A stretch of DNA of 64,000 nt from Peteryoungia aggregata LMG 23059 (lineage in GTDB: Bacteria; Pseudomonadota; Alphaproteobacteria; Rhizobiales; Rhizobiaceae): NCBI RefSeq assembly GCF_030814435.1, contig NZ_JAUSUW010000010.1, positions 1-64,000 of the forward strand, in the 5' to 3' direction. Position 1 is the stretch's first letter. Every line of letters begins with the position of its first letter. The notes beneath the pieces were generated by a model. The model had not been told where the DNA came from and did not search any database. It was given only the letters and a program-made list of their open reading frames with translations. Shown one piece after another: positions 49,193 to 56,540 of this stretch. The position numbers and the translations under genes are program-made.

Positions 49193-50182
49193 ATGAACCT
49201 CAAGTCCGCAGCCATCGTCGCATCCACCTACCTCACGCACGACATCCCCTTCATGCTCTGGGGTGCGCCCGGCGTCGGCAAGTCCTCGCTTGTCGAGCAG
49301 CTCGCTGCCAACCGCAATCAGAAGGTCATCGACTTCCGCGCCTCGACCCGCGATGCCGTCGCCCTCATGGGCCTGCCGGATCTGCACGGTGAGACGACCA
49401 AGTGGAAGGTGCCCGACGAGTTCCCGCAGGTTGAACGTGATGGCCCCGAGGGCATCCTCTTCCTCGACGAGATCAACGCAGCCGCCCCCTCCATGCAGGC
49501 TGCGATGTTCGGCCTGGTCCTCGATCGCCGCGTCGGCGATTACACCCTGCCGCCCGGCTGGCGCGTCATCGCCGCCGGCAACCGCCAGTCTGACAAGGCT
49601 GCCGCCCAGCGCATGCCGTCGGCCCTCGCCAACCGCTTCGCTCACATCGACATCGAGCCCGATCTCGACACCTCGGTCGACCACTTCTACTCGATCGGCA
49701 TTGACCCTCGCCTGATCGCCTTCCTCCGCTTCCGCCCCGGGCTGCTGCACATGATGGACGGTCAGGATCTCCGGGCATTCCCCACGCCCCGCTCCTGGGA
49801 GCAGGTGTCCAAGGTGCTGAACATCGACGATCACCTCCGGCTGCAGGCCGTGTCCGGCATCGTCGGCCCCGGCCCCGCGGCTGAGCTGGAAGGATTCCTC
49901 CGGGTCTACCTGACGCTGCCGTCGATCGACCGCATTCTCCGCTCGCCGGAGTCGACCGAGGTTCCCACCGAAACCAGCGCCCGCTTCGCCCTCTCGGCAG
50001 CCTTGGCCCGCAAGGTGGACGCCTCCACCATCGAGCCGGCCTACACCTACATGAAGCGCCTGCCCCGCGAGTATCAGATCATGTTCATGGTCGACGCCGT
50101 CCGGCACGACAACTCGCTCACCTCGACCATGACCTTCATCAACTGGTGCGCCGCCAACCGCGACGTCACGATCGGGGCCTGA
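49193..50182 (+). CDS. MoxR-type AAA+ ATPase
   Basis: 329 residues. Walker A GAPGVGKS (24-31), Walker B ILFLDEIN (88-95), sensor-1 Asn in AAGNRQSD (N130), arginine-finger candidate in LANRFAHIDI (R148). The insert after Walker A and the NRFAH motif are those of the MoxR/CobS group. Such ATPases act with VWA-domain proteins as chaperone or remodelling machines; the VWA-like partner is encoded 1.1 kb downstream and a helical protein 1 kb upstream. Target unknown. Confidence 0.88.
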   Translation: MNLKSAAIVASTYLTHDIPFMLWGAPGVGKSSLVEQLAANRNQKVIDFRASTRDAVALMGLPDLHGETTKWKVPDEFPQVERDGPEGILFLDEINAAAPSMQAAMFGLVLDRRVGDYTLPPGWRVIAAGNRQSDKAAAQRMPSALANRFAHIDIEPDLDTSVDHFYSIGIDPRLIAFLRFRPGLLHMMDGQDLRAFPTPRSWEQVSKVLNIDDHLRLQAVSGIVGPGPAAELEGFLRVYLTLPSIDRILRSPESTEVPTETSARFALSAALARKVDASTIEPAYTYMKRLPREYQIMFMVDAVRHDNSLTSTMTFINWCAANRDVTIGA

Positions 50183-50185
50183 GCC

Positions 50186-50539
50186 ATGGCCGTCGTCTGG
50201 ATCACCGGCCCCATTGGCTACCAAAAGTCCTGGCGCCTCCTCGAGGACGGGCGCCGCATCGTCGACGCCTGCCGCTGGGAGTTCGTTGGGATGGAGGACG
50301 ACGGCACCTTCCGCCGCTGGAGCCTGCGTTTCAGCACTGAAACACGGGCCTTCACCGCCAACTCCCTCGCCGTCAAAGACTGGGAGAAGACGAAAGCCAA
50401 GGAGCTGGGCGAGATCTATCGCCCGGCTGCCGTCCTCCGATCGATGCTGCCCAAAGGCTCCACAGCCAAGGCGCTCGAGGCCATGCTTGGTGATGCCGGC
50501 GTGGCCGAGGCGATCGGTATCTCCCTCACCCAGAGGTGA
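50186..50539 (+). CDS. Small early protein, expanded paralogous family (member 3)
   Basis: 117 residues. RRWSLRFSTETRAFTANSLAVKDWEK hairpin and the C-terminal helix EAMLGDAGVAEAIGISLTQR. One of the clearest members: the pattern of strand-turn-RxF followed by the A-x-A-I-G helix recurs in the next genes. Confidence 0.65.
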   Translation: MAVVWITGPIGYQKSWRLLEDGRRIVDACRWEFVGMEDDGTFRRWSLRFSTETRAFTANSLAVKDWEKTKAKELGEIYRPAAVLRSMLPKGSTAKALEAMLGDAGVAEAIGISLTQR

Positions 50540-50542
50540 CCC

Positions 50543-50887
50543 ATGCTGATCGCCACCATCAAACACATGCTCGGCCCGTTCCGTAATGGCTTCGGGCTGG
50601 GCGGGCAGTCATGGCTGTTCATCGGGACGGATGAGGCTGGCAGACACCACGTCTGGAAGCTCCACTTCGACTACAAGACCAGGCGCTTCGTCGCCCGGAC
50701 GGTCCAGCACAATGACGCTCAGCGCTACGCCGAGCAGATGGCAACCGGCGACCTGTTCAAGTCGGACCATGTCCACCCGGAGTTCATCGTGGATCTCCGC
50801 AAGACCACCGCGCAAAACCTCAAAGCCCTCCTCACTGACGAGGACGTGGCCGACGCCCTGGGGAAAGCGCTCACCTACAAGGGATGA
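50543..50887 (+). CDS. Small early protein, expanded paralogous family (member 4)
   Basis: 114 residues. HMLGPFRNGFGLGGQSWLF at the N-terminus (shared with the next gene as LGPFKPMF), HHVWKLHFDYKTRRFVARTVQ, and LKALLTDEDVADALGKALTYKG at the end. ATGA overlap with the next gene. Confidence 0.65.
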   Translation: MLIATIKHMLGPFRNGFGLGGQSWLFIGTDEAGRHHVWKLHFDYKTRRFVARTVQHNDAQRYAEQMATGDLFKSDHVHPEFIVDLRKTTAQNLKALLTDEDVADALGKALTYKG

Positions 50888-51294
50888 CCATGCCAATTTT
50901 CAGGAAGGTGCTCGGCCCCTTCAAGCCGATGTTCGAGACCAGCAACGGTCGCGTCGACAAGTTGCAGTGGCACTTCATCGTCATCCGCGATGACTACACC
51001 ACCTGCCACTACACCCTCCAGTGCTACCCGCAGACCAACAAATACACGGCGGTCAACGGTGACCAGAACGAGGACAGCCTCGGCCGCAAGGTCAGGGCGA
51101 TGGGCTCTGTCATCTACGGCAGCAGGAAGCCGACCGTCGTCCACGAGCGGATGTTCATCGAGCACGACACGACACCCGTCTCCTCCGGCGACACCATCTC
51201 GAACATCCTCAAGCAGCACCTGCGAACGGAAGACATCGCCAACATCAACGCGGCCCGGCTGACCGGCAAGCTCGCCATCGCACTGAAAGGATAA
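50884..51294 (+). CDS. Small early protein, expanded paralogous family (member 5)
   Basis: 136 residues. KVLGPFKPMFETSNGRVDKLQWHFIV parallels the preceding gene, then CHYTLQCYPQTNKYTAVNG and a C-terminal helix LRTEDIANINAARLTGKLAIAL. Probably a tandem duplicate of the preceding gene that has diverged. Lies directly before the metallopeptidase/VWA gene. Confidence 0.6.
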   Translation: MTMPIFRKVLGPFKPMFETSNGRVDKLQWHFIVIRDDYTTCHYTLQCYPQTNKYTAVNGDQNEDSLGRKVRAMGSVIYGSRKPTVVHERMFIEHDTTPVSSGDTISNILKQHLRTEDIANINAARLTGKLAIALKG

Positions 51295-51297
51295 CCC

Positions 51298-52497
51298 ATG
51301 ACCTCCGCGTCCAACCACATTCTCCAGGCTCGCACCGCGCTGCTCTGGGACTCGCCCTTCTTCGGCGTCCTCTCCATGCACCTGCTCGAGGTCGACGCCA
51401 CCGACGACCCAACGGTCGACACCATGGCGACCGACGGCAAGCATCTGTTCTACGACAGCAAGTTCGTCCTCTCCCTGAGCAAGGCTGAGATGATCTTCGT
51501 CCTGGCTCACGAGATCATGCACAACGCCCTCGAGCACCACCTCCGCCGGCAGAACCGCAACCCCGGCCTTTGGAATGTGGCCTGCGACTTCGCCATCAAC
51601 CTCGAACTCACCAAGGCCTTCGAGGAAGCCAAGGGCGTGAAGCCCAAGATGCCAGCCGGTGGCCTGATCGATGCGCAGTTCGAGGGGATGAGCGCGGAGG
51701 AGATCTACCGCCACCTGCAACAGGAGATCGAGCAGAACGGCCACGCCATGGCCGGCGGCGTCAAGATCGAGCCCGAACCCGGCCCGGATCTCGGCGGTTG
51801 CGGCGGCATCAAGGATGCCTGTGACCCCAGCGACGAGGCTGCCGTCAACCACGCTCGAGCCGAGCTGCAGGCCCAGGTTCGCGGCGCTGCCATGGCGGCG
51901 GAGGGTGCGCAGGCTGGCTCCCTGCCCGGTTCCATTCAGCGTCTCATCGATCGCCTTCTCCAGCCCAAGGTTGACTGGCGCGCGATCCTTCGCAAGTTCA
52001 TCGACGGCGTCGCCACCCGTGACTATGCCTGGTCGACGCCCAACCGCCGGCTGATCCCCCATCGCATCATCACGCCGAGCCTCGTGTCCGACTCCATCAG
52101 CCATCTGGTTGTGGCGGTCGACACCTCCGGCTCCATCAACGGCGAGATCCTCAACGCCTTCGCTGCCGAGATCCGGGCAGCCTTTGGCGACGGCGCTGTC
52201 GATCGGATGTCGGTGCTCTATGCCGACGCCAAGGTGCAGCACGTCGAGGAGTTCGAGGCCGGCGACGAACTCGACCTTCACCCCAAGGGTGGCGGCGGCA
52301 CTGCCTTCTCCGACACCTTCCGGATGATCCGCGATCGGTACCAGACCGGCGTCGCGACGATCTATCTCACCGACCTTTTCGTCTGCGACTACGGCGACGA
52401 ACCCGACATGCCTGTCCTCTGGGCCGTGCATGGCCGGACCAAGGACTTCGACAATCTCTCCGTTCCCTTCGGCGAGCTCGTCAACATTTCCGACTAA
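51298..52497 (+). CDS. Metallopeptidase-like / VWA-like protein (DUF2201 type)
   Basis: 399 residues. N-terminal zinc-peptidase-like helix VLAHEIMHNALEHH (H71-E72-x-x-H75) within NPGLWNVACDFAINLEL, the layout of the DUF2201 putative metallopeptidase domain. C-terminal VWA-like domain from about 268: VAVDTSGSI gives the MIDAS D275-x-S277-x-S279, later YADAKVQHVEEF and IYLTDLFVCDYG. Members are paired with MoxR-type ATPases, as here. The pair could load, unfold or cut a target in the infected cell; nothing shows what it is. Confidence 0.82.
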   Translation: MTSASNHILQARTALLWDSPFFGVLSMHLLEVDATDDPTVDTMATDGKHLFYDSKFVLSLSKAEMIFVLAHEIMHNALEHHLRRQNRNPGLWNVACDFAINLELTKAFEEAKGVKPKMPAGGLIDAQFEGMSAEEIYRHLQQEIEQNGHAMAGGVKIEPEPGPDLGGCGGIKDACDPSDEAAVNHARAELQAQVRGAAMAAEGAQAGSLPGSIQRLIDRLLQPKVDWRAILRKFIDGVATRDYAWSTPNRRLIPHRIITPSLVSDSISHLVVAVDTSGSINGEILNAFAAEIRAAFGDGAVDRMSVLYADAKVQHVEEFEAGDELDLHPKGGGGTAFSDTFRMIRDRYQTGVATIYLTDLFVCDYGDEPDMPVLWAVHGRTKDFDNLSVPFGELVNISD

Positions 52498-52510
52498 CCC
52501 TCTGCAACCC

Positions 52511-52522
52511 GCCACTGATGGC
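52511..52522 (+). repeat. Start-associated hairpin 10
   Basis: GCCA-CTGA-TGGC, 14 bases before a TTG start at 52537, with AGGAGACC between. Confidence 0.75.
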
Positions 52523-52536
52523 AACAGGAGACCACC

Positions 52537-52902
52537 TTGTCCTACCAACTAAAGATCGACGAAATGCTCGACGCTCTCTGCAACGCCGGCCACCCCCTTG
52601 CATTGCAGTTCACCCAGCTGGTCGAGGCCACGGCCGACATCCTCGCCTCCGCCATCTGCCTGCAACTCGACATCGAATGCGAGTCCGCCACCTTCCAGGG
52701 CGCTGCCTTCGCTGGCACCTGCGTACCCTTCCGCGCAAAGCATGCAGGTCAGGCGCTGCCGGACGAGATCGCCCACTACGACGACCCGGCGGAATGGGAG
52801 TCCCCCTGCCCTGACTGCAAGGGTCTGGGCGCCTTCGCTGACACGGGTTTTCACTGCCCGGCTTGCCTCGGCGGCGGCACCATCACGGCAAAGGAGGAGT
52901 GA
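52537..52902 (+). CDS. Zinc-ribbon protein with DnaJ-type Cys repeats
   Basis: 121 residues, TTG start behind AGGAGACCACC. Helical and beta N-terminal 80 residues, then CPDCKGLG and CPACLGGG at about residues 90 and 108, two CxxCxGxG motifs that make one DnaJ-like zinc site. Directly follows the VWA-like gene. A client-binding helper of the chaperone-like machine is conceivable. Confidence 0.7.
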   Translation: MSYQLKIDEMLDALCNAGHPLALQFTQLVEATADILASAICLQLDIECESATFQGAAFAGTCVPFRAKHAGQALPDEIAHYDDPAEWESPCPDCKGLGAFADTGFHCPACLGGGTITAKEE

Positions 52903-52903
52903 C

Positions 52904-53083
52904 ATGCCCCGCAAGAAGCGCGTGACTATGCTGGTCACAGTTTCAGTCCCGGAGCATCTGAGCGCAGCGGAAGCAAGGCGTGAAGTCCGGACCCTCATCA
53001 ACGAACAATGCTTGTATTCGTCCGAACTCGACGACGGGGACATCAAGGCCGTGCGCGTGACGCCGGCACCAAGGGAGGCTTGA
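52904..53083 (+). CDS. Small early protein
   Basis: 59 residues beginning MPRKKRVTMLVTVSVPEHLSAAEARREV. ATG after AAGGAGGAG. Ferredoxin-like small fold expected (beta-alpha-beta-beta). Unknown function. Next gene starts immediately after its stop. Confidence 0.55.
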   Translation: MPRKKRVTMLVTVSVPEHLSAAEARREVRTLINEQCLYSSELDDGDIKAVRVTPAPREA

Positions 53084-53320
53084 ATGCCCAGTTACTTCGT
53101 CAACTGGGAGATCGACATCTTCGACGTCGCCAACCCTCGCGAAGCTGCACAGCAAGCCTTCGCCCACATGCAGAGACGCGGCACTTTGGCCACTGCGTTC
53201 AAGGTCATCGAGCACGATAGCAATGGCGAAGCCGTCACCATCGACCTCCTCGAGGAGAGCATGGATGACCTGACGGTGACCGCAATCGAGGAGGCGATCG
53301 CCGATGATGTCCATCGGTGA
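53084..53320 (+). CDS. Small early protein
   Basis: 78 residues. YFVNWEIDIFDVANPREAAQQAFAHMQ...FKVIEHDSNGEAVTIDLLEE is a beta-alpha-beta layout seen in many small phage proteins of this kind. No motif for a function. Overlaps the next gene by 17 bases. Confidence 0.6.
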   Translation: MPSYFVNWEIDIFDVANPREAAQQAFAHMQRRGTLATAFKVIEHDSNGEAVTIDLLEESMDDLTVTAIEEAIADDVHR

Positions 53321-53540
53321 AGCGCTCCTCGCCGAAACCCTCAAACCGAAGATCGAGGCCATCGTCCAGAAGTACATGGGCAAGCCCGTCACCTTCGGCC
53401 TGATCAAGGAACTGTCGGCGGAACTCTCCGTCCTTTCCAAACCGCCTCTTTACGAGATCTCGGTAGAGGCGACCGACAAGAACGAACTCAAAGTGAACCT
53501 CCGCATCCACCTCCCCTCGCTTGAAGGAGAACAGACATGA
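53304..53540 (+). CDS. Small early protein
   Basis: 78 residues, helical N-terminus (MSIGEALLAETLKPKIEAIVQKYMG) and two beta strands (LYEISVEATDKNELKVNLRIHL). Overlaps both neighbours (ATGA with the next). Unknown. Confidence 0.55.
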   Translation: MMSIGEALLAETLKPKIEAIVQKYMGKPVTFGLIKELSAELSVLSKPPLYEISVEATDKNELKVNLRIHLPSLEGEQT

Positions 53541-54193
53541 CCACCCCCCGCACCGATGAGCAGATCATCGAAGAGACCAACGAGCTGGCGCGCTACATCC
53601 TCGCCGAGCTGGTCGGCACCGGGTACCAAGTACCCGGCGACCACAAATTCTATGAGGCGGAAGATCCCCGCAGCCAGAAGGCCTGGCAGCATGCCGTCAA
53701 GATCATGGAGGTAACGACGAAGACCGAGATGGCGGACGTCTTACTGGCCTTCAACATCCCGCTCCCACCTGAAAATGAGATTGAAGAACTTGAGCCCGAG
53801 CCCATCCTCCGCAAGTATGGCGTCCGCCTCTGGGCCACCTTCCGCGGAGAGTGCGAGGTCACAGTCGAGGCCACGAGCTACGACGAGGCGATCGAGAAGG
53901 CAAAGCAGCTCGACCACAACGACTTCAACTACACGTTCGACGATAGCGTCGAGGGTGACCAGACACTCCACGTCTACGGCCCCGACGACGACAACCAGGA
54001 TGACGATGACGAATGGGCCGGAGACGGCGTCGAGATCGACATGCGCAAGCCGGGGAACCCGTTCAGCTGGGACGCATGCAGGCTGGTCGTTGGCCTGGCC
54101 AAGCTGGACGGGCTGCCCCGAGACCCGCAGTGCATGGAAGCGATCGAGGGCTTCATCTCTCTGGCCAAGAGCATCTGCACCAAGGAAGGCTGA
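53537..54193 (+). CDS. Early protein with acidic centre
   Basis: 218 residues. N-terminal helical domain (EQIIEETNELARYILAELVGTGYQVPGDHKFY), middle domain GVRLWATFRGECEVTVEATSYDEAIEKAKQ (a small domain found in several phage proteins), a run of acidic residues (GPDDDNQDDDDEWAGDG) and a helical C-terminus. The acidic run could mimic nucleic acid or be a flexible linker. Unrecognised. Confidence 0.6.
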   Translation: MTTPRTDEQIIEETNELARYILAELVGTGYQVPGDHKFYEAEDPRSQKAWQHAVKIMEVTTKTEMADVLLAFNIPLPPENEIEELEPEPILRKYGVRLWATFRGECEVTVEATSYDEAIEKAKQLDHNDFNYTFDDSVEGDQTLHVYGPDDDNQDDDDEWAGDGVEIDMRKPGNPFSWDACRLVVGLAKLDGLPRDPQCMEAIEGFISLAKSICTKEG

Positions 54194-54194
54194 C

Positions 54195-54509
54195 GTGAGC
54201 TACGAGGAGATTATCGCCCGAGAGCTGGAGTTCCACAGCTTCGACGTGGACTCCGGCCCCGACTATCTGGACTTCGACTTCTACTGGGCAGGAGACGGGG
54301 AAAAGTTGCGCCGTGTCTCCCTCCGGTTCAAGTCGGAGGGCGCACGGTTTTTGGTCGGCATCCGCGATATTGGCGGCGGTGATGGCCTTGGGGGCTGGGA
54401 CTTCTTCGAGCAGTCTTATCAGCAGCACCTGCCCCGCCTGATCGACCTCCTCCCTCCGGAGGAGCTGGCCCGCCTCACCGTCGCAAGGATGGGGTTGCCC
54501 AGTGTATGA
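54195..54509 (+). CDS. Small early protein, expanded paralogous family (member 6)
   Basis: 104 residues from a GTG behind AAGGAAGG. Acidic N-terminus (FDVDSGPDYLDFDFYWAGDGE), RRVSLRFKSEGARFLVGI hairpin, then LIDLLPPEELARLTVARMGL. Motif partly kept. Confidence 0.55.
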   Translation: MSYEEIIARELEFHSFDVDSGPDYLDFDFYWAGDGEKLRRVSLRFKSEGARFLVGIRDIGGGDGLGGWDFFEQSYQQHLPRLIDLLPPEELARLTVARMGLPSV

Positions 54510-54816
54510 CCCCCTCCAAGGCCTCCGCCTGATGGGGCCGGCGCAGATCCTCTTCGACCTCAACCTCGTGTGGTTTTTCACAAGGGACGGGGAGGAACTC
54601 TCGACAAACCAGCTGACATACTGGGCGGATACGCGCGCTTTCACAGCCACCAACAAGGCCAAGGCCGGCTCGTATGGAGAGATAACCTACCAGATGTGGC
54701 CGGAAGTCAGCGCCAGCAGACTGGTCACCCTCCTCTCCGACGAGGAGAAAGCCAAGGCGGTTGCCGCCTCATTGGGAGTTAATCCATGCAAAGACGAGAC
54801 AGGCTGGAAGGCCTGA
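54502..54816 (+). CDS. Small early protein, expanded paralogous family (member 7)
   Basis: 104 residues, GTG start overlapping the previous stop by eight bases. LNLVWFFTRDGEELSTNQLTYWADTRAFTATNKAK and LVTLLSDEEKAKAVAASLGV show the family layout; the frame then runs 12 codons past the motif into the next gene, a 31-base overlap. Confidence 0.55.
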   Translation: MYDPLQGLRLMGPAQILFDLNLVWFFTRDGEELSTNQLTYWADTRAFTATNKAKAGSYGEITYQMWPEVSASRLVTLLSDEEKAKAVAASLGVNPCKDETGWKA

Positions 54817-55082
54817 TATTCTGCAGCCTCGACAAATACGATCCTGATGACCGCGTGCTCTGGATCAACATGATGATCCGCGAACGTGCAGGCATTCAGA
54901 TGTTCATTCGATACGGAGCGGATACCCGTCTCCTGATGCCTCGACGCTCGCATGCCGGGCGGAACATAAAGCCATACTTCACAAACAAGCGCTTCATCGA
55001 TGCGGTGATCGCCAAGATCCCAGACCGCATCATCGCCGAGCTGATCGCTCACTCGATCTCCTTGAGTACGAGGGAAAGTTGA
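54786..55082 (+). CDS. Small early protein, divergent member of the expanded family
   Basis: 98 residues. VLWINMMIRERAGIQMFIRYGADTRLLMPRRS and a C-terminal helix AKIPDRIIAELIAHSISL in the position of the family motif. Stop overlaps the next start (TGATG). Confidence 0.5.
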   Translation: MQRRDRLEGLIFCSLDKYDPDDRVLWINMMIRERAGIQMFIRYGADTRLLMPRRSHAGRNIKPYFTNKRFIDAVIAKIPDRIIAELIAHSISLSTRES

Positions 55083-55348
55083 TGGGTCTCGGTCCTGCCC
55101 CTCCGCCTCCGCCATCTGATGGCCCCTCGCGCCCCTTCAAGGTGAAGGACATCCAACTCGGCCGCTTGCGCCGGAATGCTGCTGTCTTCTTCTACCCGTC
55201 CAGAAGAGCGTTCGTCTTGTACTGGGAAAACTGGGTTTCAACTAGGATGCAGAGGCCCCTCACCGCCGAGGAGCTTCCCGAATACCTCACGAATGAGGAG
55301 ATCGCACGATGCCTCGCCGCAGCTATTACGGCGAGCGCCACCCCTTAA
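55082..55348 (+). CDS. Small early protein, expanded paralogous family (member 8)
   Basis: 88 residues. Pro-rich N-terminus (GPAPPPPPSDGPSRPFK), RRNAAVFFYPSRRAFVLYWENW hairpin and LTNEEIARCLAAAITASATP. Ends directly before hairpin 11. Confidence 0.6.
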   Translation: MGLGPAPPPPPSDGPSRPFKVKDIQLGRLRRNAAVFFYPSRRAFVLYWENWVSTRMQRPLTAEELPEYLTNEEIARCLAAAITASATP

Positions 55349-55350
55349 CC

Positions 55351-55362
55351 CGCAACCATGCA
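55351..55362 (+). repeat. Start-associated hairpin 11 (three pairs)
   Basis: C-GCA-ACCA-TGC-A, after a TAA stop, 11 bases before the ATG at 55374, with AGGAGAGACC between. Confidence 0.7.
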
Positions 55363-55373
55363 CAGGAGAGACC

Positions 55374-55553
55374 ATGCCCACCTTTGTCGTGGAGCTGACC
55401 TACCGCGTCGAGGTCACCAGCCCTGACGCCGGCACCGCCACCACCACCGTGCGAAACCAGGCCGAGTATCTGAAAGGCACGGCCGAGCAGATCAAATACC
55501 TTGGCTACAAGAAGCCGGAGGTCACCCTCAGATCCTGGGAGAAGACGACATGA
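55374..55553 (+). CDS. Small early protein
   Basis: 59 residues: PTFVVELTYRVEVTSPDAGTATTTVRNQAEYLKGT, two strands and a helix. Ends ATGA into the next gene. Unknown. Confidence 0.55.
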   Translation: MPTFVVELTYRVEVTSPDAGTATTTVRNQAEYLKGTAEQIKYLGYKKPEVTLRSWEKTT

Positions 55554-55780
55554 GCATGCCCCGCATAAAGCGGTCGCCCATGGAGAGGGATGTCCTGCTC
55601 ATCCTCACCGCCGAGACGAACAAGCTGATCATCGCCTACCACGTTCCATCCCGCGCCTTCGGCTTCACGGCGGGCAAGGAGTTCCACCAGGTCGAGAAGG
55701 CAGAGGTGGCGCTGCCGGAAGAGGTGGTCGCCAAGTGCCTGGCCTACAGCATCGCTGGCATTCTGGCAGAGCAGCCATGA
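55550..55780 (+). CDS. Small early protein, expanded paralogous family (member 9)
   Basis: 76 residues. RDVLLILTAETNKLIIAYHVPSRAFGFTAGKEF then VALPEEVVAKCLAYSIAGI. Compact version of the family fold with little else, so it shows the minimal unit. Overlaps the next gene. Confidence 0.6.
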   Translation: MSMPRIKRSPMERDVLLILTAETNKLIIAYHVPSRAFGFTAGKEFHQVEKAEVALPEEVVAKCLAYSIAGILAEQP

Positions 55781-56016
55781 AGCGCGGTGACCCACTCGAA
55801 CACTGGACATGGGGCGGCGACCCCAAAGGCCCGCCTCTCCTGCACCTGAAAGCCGGAAGGAAGCCGCTCGGCCTCTTCGTTGCCTACTATGTGCAAAGCC
55901 GCCGCTTCTACCTGCCCCGCAACCTGCGCCGGACTGAGATCAGCGCCGACCGGATCGAGGAGAGCGCGGTGGCCGAAGCCCTCGGCGTCTCCCTCACCTA
56001 CGAGGACAGCTCATGA
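55777..56016 (+). CDS. Small early protein, expanded paralogous family (member 10)
   Basis: 79 residues. PPLLHLKAGRKPLGLFVAYYVQSRRFYLPRNL then IEESAVAEALGVSLTYEDSS. Strong copy of the helix motif. ATGA overlaps at both ends. Confidence 0.65.
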   Translation: MKRGDPLEHWTWGGDPKGPPLLHLKAGRKPLGLFVAYYVQSRRFYLPRNLRRTEISADRIEESAVAEALGVSLTYEDSS

Positions 56017-56219
56017 GCTGGGGACTCAGCAAGAAAACCCGACACGTCGCGGTCACAGCAGATGGGGTCATCATCTTCCACCGCCTCGATCGCACCTATC
56101 GGTGGGGCACCACCCCCGACTCCACACCGCTGACAGAGCAGGAGGTGAAGCGCTTCGTCTCGGACAACAACCACGCCGCCTGCATAGGCTGGGCACTCAC
56201 ATTCAAGGGAGGGGAATGA
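56013..56219 (+). CDS. Small early protein, expanded paralogous family (member 11)
   Basis: 68 residues. KTRHVAVTADGVIIFHRLDRTYRWGTTPD then VKRFVSDNNHAACIGWALTFKGGE. Smallest member. ATGA overlaps at both ends. Confidence 0.6.
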   Translation: MSWGLSKKTRHVAVTADGVIIFHRLDRTYRWGTTPDSTPLTEQEVKRFVSDNNHAACIGWALTFKGGE

Positions 56220-56503
56220 CCAGCAACAATGTGAAACTGACCATCCACAAAGGGGAGAAGCCCGTGCGCATCCATCCGAAAGGCCCCGAGCTTCCGTTTC
56301 ACCAGATCAGCTACGACCCGATCGGCCGCACGTTCTCTTGGGAAGTCAAGGTGAAGGGCAGGCCACCGTCCCTTAACAACCCAACATCGAACGAAGGCCC
56401 GTTCCACCTCTACAAGCAGCTGACCCCGGAGGAGATCACCCGCTACATCGACGACGAAACCATGGCCGAATGTTTGGCCATGTCCCTGACCCAGGCCCGC
56501 TAA
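56216..56503 (+). CDS. Small early protein, expanded paralogous family (member 12)
   Basis: 95 residues. PFHQISYDPIGRTFSWEVKVKG then LTPEEITRYIDDETMAECLAMSLTQAR. Last member of the array; its stop codon lies inside the loop of the following terminator. Confidence 0.65.
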   Translation: MTSNNVKLTIHKGEKPVRIHPKGPELPFHQISYDPIGRTFSWEVKVKGRPPSLNNPTSNEGPFHLYKQLTPEEITRYIDDETMAECLAMSLTQAR

Positions 56504-56526
56504 CCCAGCGGGCCTTTTTCTTTTTC
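56493..56526 (+). terminator. Strong terminator at the end of the small-protein array
   Basis: AGGCCCGCT-AACCC-AGCGGGCCT then TTTTCTTTTTC. Nine perfect pairs; the tract has the same TTTTTCTTTTTC form as the late-operon terminators. Confidence 0.92.
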
Positions 56527-56540
56527 AACCAGAGGAGAGC

